Source: JBBKXP01 sp038251315 (GTDB taxonomy: Bacteria; Pseudomonadota; Alphaproteobacteria; Rhodobacterales; Rhodobacteraceae). Taken from it: a DNA stretch of 18,539 nucleotides. This document shows, piece by piece, positions 1 through 7,367 of the stretch. A model generated the notes under the pieces. The model was not told the DNA's origin, ran no database searches, and saw only the letters and a program-made list of their open reading frames with translations. Numbering within the stretch: position 1 is the stretch's first letter; each line of letters starts with the position of its first letter. Made by a program: the position numbers and the translations under genes. The stretch spans positions 1 to 18,539 of the forward strand of contig JBBSBK010000076.1 in the NCBI GenBank assembly GCA_038251315.1, read 5' to 3'.

Positions 1-18
1 GACCAGCCTATCGTGCAA

Positions 19-42
19 TGCTTTTAACGACTTATAAAAGCA
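19..42. other. AT-rich inverted repeat just past phnM stop
   Basis: Eight-base arms TGCTTTTA (19-26) and TAAAAGCA (35-42) are perfect complements around an 8-nt loop. The repeat lies 16 nt beyond the phnM stop codon in the direction of phnM transcription. It could act as a transcript end or a 3' stabilising hairpin. It is not followed by a T-tract on either strand, and the stem is AT-rich and therefore weak. Calling it an intrinsic terminator would be inference. Confidence 0.3.
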
Positions 43-58
43 CAGCGCCAGGTTATCA

Positions 59-1204
59 TCAGAAGACGCGTCGTCCCGCACACCATGTTTCCTGCAAAGC
101 AGGGGTGCCATCCAAGACTGAAAAACGAATGAAATCGGCTCTCTGTTCCTTGCAGAGCGTTCCTCGATCGGTCAGACCAACAGCCTCGGCAGGGCGTGCA
201 GAGACCGTCGCGATCCCACGCGGCAAGTCATCCCAGATGTCGGCCAGTTGCATGGCCGCCATCAACAAGGCTGACGGCACATAGTCCGACGACAGGATAT
301 CGAGGCGATCAAGTTGCGCCAGTTCTGCGGCCGCGACATTCCCAGAATGCGACCCACCACGTATCAGGTTCGGCGCCCCCATGATCGTGGCGATATCATG
401 CACTCGACAGGCGTCTGCGGCCGCGACCGTGGTCGGAAATTCGGCGACGGTGACACCATGAGCATAGCTGATCTCGACCTGCGCGGCGGTCGTGTCATCA
501 TGACTGGCCAAGGTGGCCCCTAATCGCCTCGCCGCGGTTACCGTCGCGGCTTCGTGCGTTGCCCCGAATGAGGACTGGAGTCCGGAGAGAAACGCGACGT
601 ATTCGTCGAATTCCTGAGCGCCAAAATTGTATTTGCCGCGCACATACGTCTCGAATTTGGAAAGATCGGAAAACTGGCGCTGTCCCGGCGTGTGATCCAT
701 CATTGAAACGATGCCGATCCGGTCTTCGGGGGTGAATTCGGCCAGTTCCTCGACCAAGGTTTCGGAACAGATTTCGGCGCGCAAGTGAATGTGGTGACTA
801 ATCCGAAGCGCACCCGCCGCCCGCATCGCCAGAATTTCATCAGCCATTTTTCGGGCATATTTTCCGTAACCCGTTCTGTTCCCCGAAATGATCGAACCCA
901 CGCGGATCGCGTCGAATACCGTCGTGATTCCCGTCCCCGCCAGTTCCCGGTCATGGGCCAGAATGGCAGCTTGGTACGGCCAGTCGACCTTCGGACGCGG
1001 CGCCAGATGCCGCTCAAGATTGTCGGTGTGCAATTCGATCAAACCAGGCGCGAGGTAGTCGCCTTCCATATCGATGGCGCCGGGCGGTACGGAGCTACCG
1101 CAGTCGATATCAGCGATAACACCATCCTTGATCCGCAATGCCCCCCTCACGACTTCGTTCTTCAGGATCAGGCGGGCGTTGGCATAAATAATCTGGTCAG
1201 TCAT
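59..1204 (-). CDS. phnM: PhnM, alpha-D-ribose 1-methylphosphonate 5-triphosphate diphosphatase (copy 1, canonical)
   Basis: This 381-aa amidohydrolase-superfamily enzyme removes pyrophosphate from ribose 1-phosphonate 5-triphosphate, giving the PhnJ substrate. It shows the PhnM hallmark GLIELHTDNLERHLAPRP, with H59/D61 as the first metal pair. Other likely ligands and active-site residues are E144 in LRAE, DH at 170-171, SHDD at 234-237 and the late SSDY (D307). MGAPNLIRGGSHSGN is a further family signature. Length matches the family. The start (MTDQIIYANARL) fits the usual PhnM N-terminus, but I see no clear Shine-Dalgarno before it. Only 50 nt separate it from the divergent DUF1045 start, and I see no convincing promoter there. 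It may be read from its own weak promoter or by read-through from phnN across the inverted DUF1045 gene. A second, diverged PhnM lies at 8696-9886; this copy is the more canonical one. Confidence 0.93.
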   Translation of the reverse strand: MTDQIIYANARLILKNEVVRGALRIKDGVIADIDCGSSVPPGAIDMEGDYLAPGLIELHTDNLERHLAPRPKVDWPYQAAILAHDRELAGTGITTVFDAIRVGSIISGNRTGYGKYARKMADEILAMRAAGALRISHHIHLRAEICSETLVEELAEFTPEDRIGIVSMMDHTPGQRQFSDLSKFETYVRGKYNFGAQEFDEYVAFLSGLQSSFGATHEAATVTAARRLGATLASHDDTTAAQVEISYAHGVTVAEFPTTVAAADACRVHDIATIMGAPNLIRGGSHSGNVAAAELAQLDRLDILSSDYVPSALLMAAMQLADIWDDLPRGIATVSARPAEAVGLTDRGTLCKEQRADFIRFSVLDGTPALQETWCAGRRVF

Positions 1205-1215
1205 GTCGGTGTCAC
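1198..1215 (+). promoter_or_regulatory. Candidate Pho box upstream of DUF1045
   Basis: CAGTCAT-GTCG-GTGTCAC has the Pho-box layout of two 7-nt CTGTCAT/C repeats with 4-nt spacing; each half differs from consensus at one position. It lies 39 nt before the DUF1045 start and overlaps the phnM start codon on the other strand. I cannot see a good -10 element at the expected distance, and one such match could occur by chance in a window of this size, so support is modest. Confidence 0.3.
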
Positions 1216-1254
1216 GCGAGCTTGGCAGACGATGGAATCTGCGGTGGAGGAAAA

Positions 1255-1929
1255 ATGTTCGAAAGATATGCGATATTTCAAACGCCGACCGGGTCGCTGG
1301 CCGCTTTTGGGGCGGCGTGGCTCGGGTGGGACAGTGCCTCCGGAGCCGCAGTGCTGCAACCCGATGTCGGTGCCATAGACGTTGCTGCGGTCACAGCGAC
1401 GCCACGCCGATACGGGTTTCATGGCACATTGAAGGCACCGTTTCGCATGGCCCAAAGTGCCGATTTGGTGGGGTTGCAGCAAGCTGCGGCTGCGTTTGCA
1501 TCCGCACATGCGTCTTTTGAGATCGGTGAAATGGAGCTGGTACAGGACAGCGGTTTTGTCGCCTTGCGTCCTGCGCGCGAACAGCCCGTCCTGCGGGACT
1601 TCGCCGCGAATACCGTCATGGCATTTGATCCTTTCCGCGCACCATTGACGGATGCGGAAATTGATCGCCGTCGCCAAGCGCGACTGACAGACCGTCAAGA
1701 CCGACAAATGCGCGATTGGGGCTATCCTTACATCTTCGACGATTTCCAATTTCACCTGACGCTGAGCGGACCGTTGTTGCCCGAACACGCAAGCGCTGTC
1801 ATCGCACTCCTTCGGTCCGATTTGATCCCCATCGTGCCAAACCCGTTCATAATCGATGCAATCACGTTGATGGGGCAAGACAGTGATGGTTTGTTTCATC
1901 AGATAGACCGCTACGCCTTGACCGGATAA
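1255..1929 (+). CDS. DUF1045 phosphonate-operon protein, 2H phosphoesterase fold (possible PhnP substitute)
   Basis: This 224-aa protein belongs to the DUF1045 family, known almost only from phn operons. It carries the two HxT motifs of 2H phosphoesterases: H56-G-T58 in YGFHGTLKAPF and H167-L-T169 in FQFHLTLSG. The family fold hydrolyses cyclic phosphodiesters, including ribose 1,2-cyclic phosphates in the ADP-ribose cyclic phosphodiesterase branch. No phnP gene is in the window, so opening of 5-phosphoribosyl 1,2-cyclic phosphate is the obvious candidate job; that is inference. I chose the ATG at 1255 because GGAGG sits 4 nt upstream and MFERYAIF matches the expected N-terminus; an in-frame ATG at 1222 would add 11 unlikely residues. 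The gene is inverted relative to the operon around it, overlaps the phnN 3' end by 19 nt, and diverges from phnM. Confidence 0.88.
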   Translation: MFERYAIFQTPTGSLAAFGAAWLGWDSASGAAVLQPDVGAIDVAAVTATPRRYGFHGTLKAPFRMAQSADLVGLQQAAAAFASAHASFEIGEMELVQDSGFVALRPAREQPVLRDFAANTVMAFDPFRAPLTDAEIDRRRQARLTDRQDRQMRDWGYPYIFDDFQFHLTLSGPLLPEHASAVIALLRSDLIPIVPNPFIIDAITLMGQDSDGLFHQIDRYALTG

Positions 1930-2453
1930 AGCTGCGCCAAGACAGATTGCACCGTCTGTGCCAGTGGACCACTGTTGTCGACCTGATGCGCATTGATGCC
2001 TTCTGGCAGCGCGGTGACCGCGCGGTCGATGCGTTTGGAGATTTCATCCTTGGTCTCGCGGCCGCGGGCAGCCAGTCGGTTTTCAAGGATCGCACGTTCA
2101 GCGGTCAAATGGATGATATCGAACCCTTCAAACCGGTAATGCGCACGGCACAGCACCGCCCGCGAAAGGTTCGCCAACACATCTTTTCCGCTCTGAACTT
2201 GCGCATCGACCGCGACAGAAATCGCGTAATGCAATCCATGCGCCGCCCAACTGAGGGCAAACTCACCTTTGGCGTCTCGTGCGTGAAATTCCGACTCGGT
2301 CACGCCGTCAAAGATTTCTCCGCCCGCATCACTTGGCCGTGTGATCACCCGCCGCGCCAGAACAAGGCGCGGATCATGGGCCGCCAGGGCCACCATTAAG
2401 CTGTCTTTGCCAACGCCGGATGGGCCAACAACGGCAATGAAGCGCCCCGTCAT
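1911..2453 (-). CDS. phnN: PhnN, ribose 1,5-bisphosphate phosphokinase
   Basis: This 180-aa P-loop kinase of the guanylate-kinase-like group phosphorylates ribose 1,5-bisphosphate to PRPP, the last step of the C-P lyase pathway. The Walker A motif GPSGVGKDS is at residues 10-18, followed by the family stretch VLARRVITRP (about 31-40) and HGLHYAI (72-78), where the substrate-binding region is expected. A lid-like segment with several arginines lies at about 120-143. The start overlaps the phnL stop by 4 nt (ATGA), so translation is probably coupled. It is the last leftward gene of the core operon. Its 3' end overlaps the convergent DUF1045 gene by 19 nt. Length and motifs are ordinary for PhnN. 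Confidence 0.93.
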   Translation of the reverse strand: MTGRFIAVVGPSGVGKDSLMVALAAHDPRLVLARRVITRPSDAGGEIFDGVTESEFHARDAKGEFALSWAAHGLHYAISVAVDAQVQSGKDVLANLSRAVLCRAHYRFEGFDIIHLTAERAILENRLAARGRETKDEISKRIDRAVTALPEGINAHQVDNSGPLAQTVQSVLAQLYPVKA

Positions 2454-3133
2454 GCGACGGGGTCTGGGGTGAATTGCGCGACATCCAATTCCCGGTCGCA
2501 GACCGCAGCCCGTGCGGCATGGTCGTGGAATATCCCGATGATCGCCGCCCCCCGGCCCTTGGCTTCAAGGATCATGTCCAGCACTGTGGCGCGATTGGTG
2601 GGATCGAGGCTGGCAGTGGGTTCATCCAGCAAGAGTGCAGGATAGGGATAGGCGAAGCCGCGCGCGATGTTCACACGCTGCTGTTCACCGCCCGAGAAAG
2701 TCGTCGGACTAAGCGTCCAGAGCCGTTCGGGGATGTTCAGCCGGGCCAGGATGGATTGCGCCCGGGCGATCGCATCCTTGTGTGCCGTGCTCGTCACCAG
2801 CAGCGGTTCCGCGACCACCTCCAGCGTCGACACGCGCGGCACGACTCGCAGGAACTGACTGACATAGCCCAGGGTGTCGCGGCGCAGAGCGATGATATCG
2901 CGCGGCGCCGCCGAAGCCACATCGACATCACCAATCATGATCGTGCCAGTGGCCGCCAGATAATTGCCCCAGATCATCCGCATCAGCGTCGACTTGCCCG
3001 CGCCCGAGGCCCCCGTGAGGGCCACGCACTCGCCCGGGGCGACAGTCAGATTTGCGCCCTCCATCACTGGTATCACCGTTCCGCCTTGATTGTGCAGGGT
3101 GAACCGCTTGCTCACATTGCGCAGCTCGATCAC
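2450..3133 (-). CDS. phnL: PhnL, C-P lyase ABC-type ATPase subunit
   Basis: This 227-aa ABC ATPase associates with the C-P lyase complex and, with PhnG, PhnH and PhnI, is needed to form the ribose-triphosphate phosphonate intermediate. Walker A GASGAGKST is at residues 41-49, the signature is FSGGEQQR and Walker B is LLLDEP. A longer frame begins at 3214, but the likely start is the GTG at 3133. It forms a 4-nt GTGA overlap with the stop of the CorA-like gene, has AAGGGG about 6 nt upstream, and gives a length typical of PhnL (VIELRNVSKRF start). It ends in an ATGA overlap with phnN. Its position after a CorA-like gene, rather than directly after phnK, is unusual. Confidence 0.95.
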   Translation of the reverse strand: MIELRNVSKRFTLHNQGGTVIPVMEGANLTVAPGECVALTGASGAGKSTLMRMIWGNYLAATGTIMIGDVDVASAAPRDIIALRRDTLGYVSQFLRVVPRVSTLEVVAEPLLVTSTAHKDAIARAQSILARLNIPERLWTLSPTTFSGGEQQRVNIARGFAYPYPALLLDEPTASLDPTNRATVLDMILEAKGRGAAIIGIFHDHAARAAVCDRELDVAQFTPDPVA

Positions 3134-4086
3134 AGCCACCCCTTCCATTTGAAATAGAGATACGTGAACAGGGCCGAGGCCACCATCAGCCCTAGCGCCA
3201 TCGGATAGCCCCACGCCGTTGCAAGTTCCGGCATCACGGCAAAGTTCATGCCATAGACAGACGCGATCAGTGTCGGCGGCAGGAAAAGCGCAGCTACCAC
3301 CGAAACGATCCGCACCGTGGCGTTCTGCGCCAAGTTGATCATCCCCAGCGTCGCATCGCTTGCCAGCCCGATACGCGAGCCAAGAAAATCGGCATGGACG
3401 TTCAGCGCCGCCAAATCGCGCATCAACGCCTTGACGGCGGGTCTGAGTTCTGCACGCGCCTTGGCTTCACCCTGCCCGTAAAACGACAGCATCCGCTCGA
3501 GCGTCAGCAGGCCAAGGCGGATACGGCCCAGCAGATCGCCCTCACGCCCGACCTTTTGCAATGCGGTCTGTAGATCCGCAGGGGGCAGGCCGGGGCCAAC
3601 TGTAAAGACCGTGCCGCTGACCTGATCCAGTGCCTTGCCGATCCCTTCCAGCAGGTCGGCCAGCCGGGCAACGCATTCCTCGACCAGCCCAAGCAGAATC
3701 TGATCGGGTGTCGCACAACCGACCATCGCGCGCCCGGCGTGTTCGGCATAGGTGTCGAAGGGGCGTGGCGCATGGTGGCGCACCGTCACCAGCCGTGCAG
3801 ACGTCAGGATAAAGGTGACCGGACCGGCGATGGGATCCTTGGTCGTCGAAAGCCCCGGCAGCACCACGGTCATCACATCGCTGTTGCCCTCGTGATAAAG
3901 TCGCGCCGAGATTTCGATCTCTTCCATCTCGGCCAGTGTCGGCACGGCGACGCCCAGACCCGCCAGCAGCGCTACTTGACTGTCCAGCGGCCGATAAAGA
4001 TCGACCCACTGTGCCAGGCTCAGATCAGCCTCGGGTGCGAGCCGTTCCAGATGTCCCGCGACGTTGCGAAAGGCGGCCAGCATCAT
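3130..4086 (-). CDS. CorA-family divalent metal transporter embedded in the C-P lyase operon
   Basis: This 318-aa inner-membrane protein has the CorA layout: a long cytoplasmic N-terminal part with helices (about 130-255), then two C-terminal membrane segments (about 261-278 and 294-313). The Y-G-M-N pore signature is at residues 278-281 (SVYGMNF). CorA proteins are pentameric channels for Mg2+ and sometimes Co2+, Ni2+ or Zn2+. The start codon overlaps the phnK stop by 1 nt (TGATG), and its stop overlaps the phnL GTG by 4 nt, so it is built into the operon rather than loosely inserted. No canonical C-P lyase gene encodes this function. It might supply Mg2+ for the ATP-dependent PhnI/K/L/N steps or another metal for PhnI, PhnM or PhnJ; the ion cannot be told from sequence. 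Confidence 0.88.
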   Translation of the reverse strand: MMLAAFRNVAGHLERLAPEADLSLAQWVDLYRPLDSQVALLAGLGVAVPTLAEMEEIEISARLYHEGNSDVMTVVLPGLSTTKDPIAGPVTFILTSARLVTVRHHAPRPFDTYAEHAGRAMVGCATPDQILLGLVEECVARLADLLEGIGKALDQVSGTVFTVGPGLPPADLQTALQKVGREGDLLGRIRLGLLTLERMLSFYGQGEAKARAELRPAVKALMRDLAALNVHADFLGSRIGLASDATLGMINLAQNATVRIVSVVAALFLPPTLIASVYGMNFAVMPELATAWGYPMALGLMVASALFTYLYFKWKGWL

Positions 4087-4856
4087 CAGACCTGCAGGAC
4101 CGACGACACAAGAAGCTGCGTATAGGCGTGCTGCGGATCGTCCAGCACCTGATCGGTCAGACCCGTTTCAATGACCCGCCCGTCCTTCATCACCATCAGC
4201 CGGTCCGCCAGCAGGCGCACCACAGCCAGATCATGGGTGACGATGATCGCGCTGAGGTTCATCTCGCGCACCAGCCCGCGCAAAAGGTCAAGCAGGCGTG
4301 CCTGCACCGATACGTCCAGGCCCCCGGTCGGTTCGTCCATGAATACCAGACGCGGACCCGTCACCAGATTGCGGGCGATCTGCAAGCGTTGCTGCATGCC
4401 GCCGGAAAAGGTTGTCGGGCGATCGTCGATCCGGTCCTCGGATATCTCGACCCGTCCCAGCCAGTCGATCGCCGATGCGCGGATTTCGCCGTAATGACGG
4501 GCGTTCACGGCCATCAACCGCTCCCCCACGTTGCCACCGGCACTGACGTTCATCCGCAACCCGTCACGGGCGTGTTGATGGACAAAGGCCCAATCGGTGC
4601 GGCCCAGCATCCGCCGCTCGGGTTCCGACATCGTGATGGTATCACGCAAGCCGTCGGCGCGGGTGTCAAAACGCACCGTACCCCGATCCGGGGTGTTATG
4701 GCCCGCAAGGCAATTCAGCAACGTCGACTTGCCCGAGCCACTTTCTCCGACGATCCCCATCACCTCGCCGGGATAAAGATCGAAAGACACATCGCTGCAG
4801 CCGATCCGTGCCCCATAGAATTTCGCAATGTCTTCAACTTGCAAGAGCGGGGTCAT
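4086..4856 (-). CDS. phnK: PhnK, C-P lyase ABC-type ATPase subunit
   Basis: This 256-aa ABC ATPase resembles dipeptide-transporter ATPases but works on the C-P lyase core. In E. coli PhnK docks on PhnJ and, with PhnL, forms a dual ATPase module that opens the complex. Walker A GESGSGKST is at residues 37-45, the signature FSGGMQQR at 150-157, Walker B VFMDEP at 171-176 and the switch histidine H208 in VTHDL. It begins in an ATGA overlap with phnJ and ends by sharing one base with the start of the CorA-like gene. All catalytic motifs are intact. Confidence 0.95.
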   Translation of the reverse strand: MTPLLQVEDIAKFYGARIGCSDVSFDLYPGEVMGIVGESGSGKSTLLNCLAGHNTPDRGTVRFDTRADGLRDTITMSEPERRMLGRTDWAFVHQHARDGLRMNVSAGGNVGERLMAVNARHYGEIRASAIDWLGRVEISEDRIDDRPTTFSGGMQQRLQIARNLVTGPRLVFMDEPTGGLDVSVQARLLDLLRGLVREMNLSAIIVTHDLAVVRLLADRLMVMKDGRVIETGLTDQVLDDPQHAYTQLLVSSVLQV

Positions 4857-5722
4857 GCGGCGTCCTCGTCATACGGCACACCCTTGGCGCCAACGTGGCC
4901 GTGTCTGCGACGGGTGCTGCAGTAGTCGGTGTCAGAACACATGAACATCCGCCCCCCTTTGTCATCGACGATCAATTCATCAAGATAACTGTCGCCGGCG
5001 CCGCAGAGATCGCAGGCATGATCTGCCTTCGTGGGCCGAAACGGATAATCGTCGAAATCCAGGCTGACCACCTGTGTGTAGGGCGGGATCGCATAGATCC
5101 GCTGTTCTCGTCCCGCCCCGAAAAGCTGAATGGCCGACATTTCCAGCTTTGGATTGTCGAATTTCGGGATCGGCGAAGGGTCCATCACATAACGTCCCTC
5201 GACCTTGACCGGATAGGCATAGGCGGTCGCAATATCTCCATGCAGGCTGATATCCTCGTAAAGTTTGACGTGCATCAGGCCGTATTCCTCGAGGGCATGC
5301 ATTTTGCGGGTCTCGACCTCGGACGGTTCCAGAAAGCGCAGCGGCTCAGGGATCGGCACCTGGTAAACGAGGATCTGGTCTTCGCGCAGCACCTCTTCAG
5401 GGATGCGGTGACGGGTCTGGATGACGCTGGCCTCACTCGTGACTTCAGTCACCGCGACACCCGCGGTTTTCTGAAAGAACCGGCGGATCGAAACGGCGTT
5501 GGTGGTGTCGTCTGCACCCTGATCGATCACCTTGAAGGTATCGTCGGGCGTCAGCACAGCAGCGCTGACCTGCACGCCGCCGGTGCCCCAACCGTAGGGC
5601 ATCGGCATCTCACGGCTGGCGAAAGGCACCTGATAGCCCGGAATGGCAAGCCCCTTGAGGATCGCACGGCGGATCATCCTTTTGGTCTGTTCGTCCAGAT
5701 AGGCGAAGTTGTAGTCGCTCAT
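4853..5722 (-). CDS. phnJ: PhnJ, radical SAM carbon-phosphorus lyase
   Basis: This 289-aa enzyme is the catalytic C-P lyase. It uses a [4Fe-4S] cluster and S-adenosylmethionine to cleave ribose 1-phosphonate 5-phosphate to 5-phosphoribosyl 1,2-cyclic phosphate plus the alkane (methane from methylphosphonate). The cysteines C237, C240, C262 and C268 (HACDLCG and MFMCSDTDYC) match E. coli C241, C244, C266 and C272, the last being the thiyl-radical cysteine. G29 in AIPGYQVPF matches the glycyl-radical Gly32. PYGWGTGG and SPIPKFDNPK are further family signatures. The C-terminus after C268 is about 20 residues long, basic then acidic. The gene overlaps phnI and phnK by 4 nt each. It appears fully functional. 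Confidence 0.97.
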   Translation of the reverse strand: MSDYNFAYLDEQTKRMIRRAILKGLAIPGYQVPFASREMPMPYGWGTGGVQVSAAVLTPDDTFKVIDQGADDTTNAVSIRRFFQKTAGVAVTEVTSEASVIQTRHRIPEEVLREDQILVYQVPIPEPLRFLEPSEVETRKMHALEEYGLMHVKLYEDISLHGDIATAYAYPVKVEGRYVMDPSPIPKFDNPKLEMSAIQLFGAGREQRIYAIPPYTQVVSLDFDDYPFRPTKADHACDLCGAGDSYLDELIVDDKGGRMFMCSDTDYCSTRRRHGHVGAKGVPYDEDAA

Positions 5723-6807
5723 TCTGCGGCCTCTTGCATGATGTTGGCCTTGGCCTCGCGGCGCAGTTTTCGGATCAATTCAAGTTCGGATTGGAAATCG
5801 ACGTAGTGCGGCAGCTTGATATGTTCGAGGAACCCCGTCGCCTGAATATTATCACTATGATACAGAACGAATTCCTCATCCTGTGCCGGTGCGCCGACAT
5901 CATCCTCGCCCAGTTCCTTCCAGCGCAGCGCCCGGTCCACCAGCGCCATCGAGATCGCCTTGCGTTCAGTCATTCCGAACACCAGCCCGTAGCCACGGGT
6001 GAATTGGGGTGGTTCGGTTTTGGAGCCTTTGAACTGGTTCACGGTTTCACATTCCGTCACCGTAATCTCGCCAATCTCGATGGCAAAGCCGAGTTCGGGA
6101 ATGTCCATTTCCACCGCCACCGCGCCGATCCGCAACTCGGCCACGAAGGCATGGTTGCGGGCGTAACCGCGTTGGGTGGAATAGGCCATACCGAGGATAA
6201 ATCCCTCGTCCCCGCGCGTCAGGGACTGCAAACGCAGCGCACGGGTCGCGGGCAATTCCAGCGGTGTGCGGGTCAGATCGGGCGGGGTTGCTTCGCCGGA
6301 GGGTTCCGACTGGATCAGATCCTCGCGATCAAGGAATGACATGACATGCGGGGTCGCGTTTTGGGTTGGCTGCCCGACGGTGACATTGCCGATCTCACCT
6401 TCTGCGGTCAGTTTGAAATCCAGCAAACGATGCGTGTAATCAAAGGTCGGTCCCAGCACTTGCCCGCCGGGCACATCCTTGAAGGTGGCTGAAACGCGGC
6501 GGTCGCATTGCATCTGATCGGTCTTGATTGGGTTTGAACCGCCGAAACGTGGCAACGTGGTGCGGTATGCACGGATCAGAAAGATCGCCTCGATCAGATC
6601 GCCACGCGCCTGCTTGATCGCCAAAGCCGCGAGATCGGGATCATAAAGCGAGCCTTCCGCCATGACCCGGTTGACCGCCAATGAGAGTTGCTCGCGGATC
6701 TGAGCAACGCCGAGTTCTGCCACCGACTTATCACCGCGTCGCTCTTCCCCCAGCCAGGCATGGGCATTGTCGATTGCACGCTCGCCGCCCTTGACCGCCA
6801 CATACAT
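5719..6807 (-). CDS. phnI: PhnI, C-P lyase core subunit (ribosyl transfer)
   Basis: This 362-aa protein is the large core subunit. With PhnG, PhnH and PhnL it exchanges adenine of ATP for phosphonate, giving ribose 1-phosphonate 5-triphosphate; alone it acts as a nucleosidase. The N-terminal MYVAVKGGERAIDNAHAWL is characteristic. The pair H329 and H334 in EHIKLPHYVDF corresponds to the metal-binding histidines H328 and H333 of E. coli PhnI. It begins in a TGATG overlap with phnH and ends in an ATGA overlap with phnJ, in line with the fixed stoichiometry of the complex. Length and motifs are normal. Confidence 0.96.
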   Translation of the reverse strand: MYVAVKGGERAIDNAHAWLGEERRGDKSVAELGVAQIREQLSLAVNRVMAEGSLYDPDLAALAIKQARGDLIEAIFLIRAYRTTLPRFGGSNPIKTDQMQCDRRVSATFKDVPGGQVLGPTFDYTHRLLDFKLTAEGEIGNVTVGQPTQNATPHVMSFLDREDLIQSEPSGEATPPDLTRTPLELPATRALRLQSLTRGDEGFILGMAYSTQRGYARNHAFVAELRIGAVAVEMDIPELGFAIEIGEITVTECETVNQFKGSKTEPPQFTRGYGLVFGMTERKAISMALVDRALRWKELGEDDVGAPAQDEEFVLYHSDNIQATGFLEHIKLPHYVDFQSELELIRKLRREAKANIMQEAAE

Positions 6808-7367
6808 CAGGACACCCTTGTTGTGCGCGGCAAGGCGGCCAGATGGTCGCCGCTGGTAAAAATGACATCAATCCCCCGCGGAAAGTGCTGCGCATTGTCA
6901 TCAAAGAACTCGGCCTCGGGCAAGAAGAGTTGGGTTTGATCCTTGATCCCCGGCCCTCGCAAGGTGGCACCCGCGTTGGACAAGACCGGAACCTCGACGA
7001 TCAGCGTCGCAGAGCGATCGGGATATTCCGCCGTCCCGCGCGAAAAGGCGGGCAATGGCAGGTCATCCCACGCCCCGACAGCGAACATTGCCCCCTTGGC
7101 TACTGCAAAGGGCGCGCCCGTGTGAAATGTGATCCAGTCGCGGACTTGCGTCGTGTCGTGGCTTGAAGCCAGAAACAGCGGTGTTTCAGGATCACAGAGC
7201 GTCAGTAAAACGATTCCTGCCGCAACCGACAACGGCGCCGGCGGCCGGGCGCCCGACAGATTGCCGATCTTACCCGGGCGGGCCATCGCGGTCATGATCG
7301 CGCGAAACGCATGGGAGGCATCAATCGCCAGATCGGAGAATCCACCCTCGAGACCTTGAGTCTGCAT
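6807..7367 (-). CDS. phnH: PhnH, C-P lyase core subunit
   Basis: This 186-aa protein is the PhnH subunit of the C-P lyase core, a structural subunit with a fold like pyridoxal-phosphate transferases but no cofactor site, required with PhnG and PhnI. It opens with the family-like GGFSDLAIDASHAFRAIM followed by ARPGKI (about residues 30-35) and ends with the conserved PRGIDVIF region. The start shares a base with the phnG stop (TGATG) and has a strong GGGAGG Shine-Dalgarno 4-5 nt upstream. It ends one base into the phnI start. No catalytic residue can be assigned to it. Confidence 0.93.
   Translation of the reverse strand: MQTQGLEGGFSDLAIDASHAFRAIMTAMARPGKIGNLSGARPPAPLSVAAGIVLLTLCDPETPLFLASSHDTTQVRDWITFHTGAPFAVAKGAMFAVGAWDDLPLPAFSRGTAEYPDRSATLIVEVPVLSNAGATLRGPGIKDQTQLFLPEAEFFDDNAQHFPRGIDVIFTSGDHLAALPRTTRVS

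Noticed and set aside
1201..1899. 232-aa minus-strand frame opposite DUF1045
   Set aside because: It would connect phnN and phnM in one direction, but DUF1045 on the plus strand has a perfect Shine-Dalgarno and both HxT motifs, whereas this frame shows none.
3936..5806. Plus-strand frames of about 330 aa opposite phnK and phnJ
   Set aside because: Antisense shadows with biased, motif-free composition over well-recognised genes.
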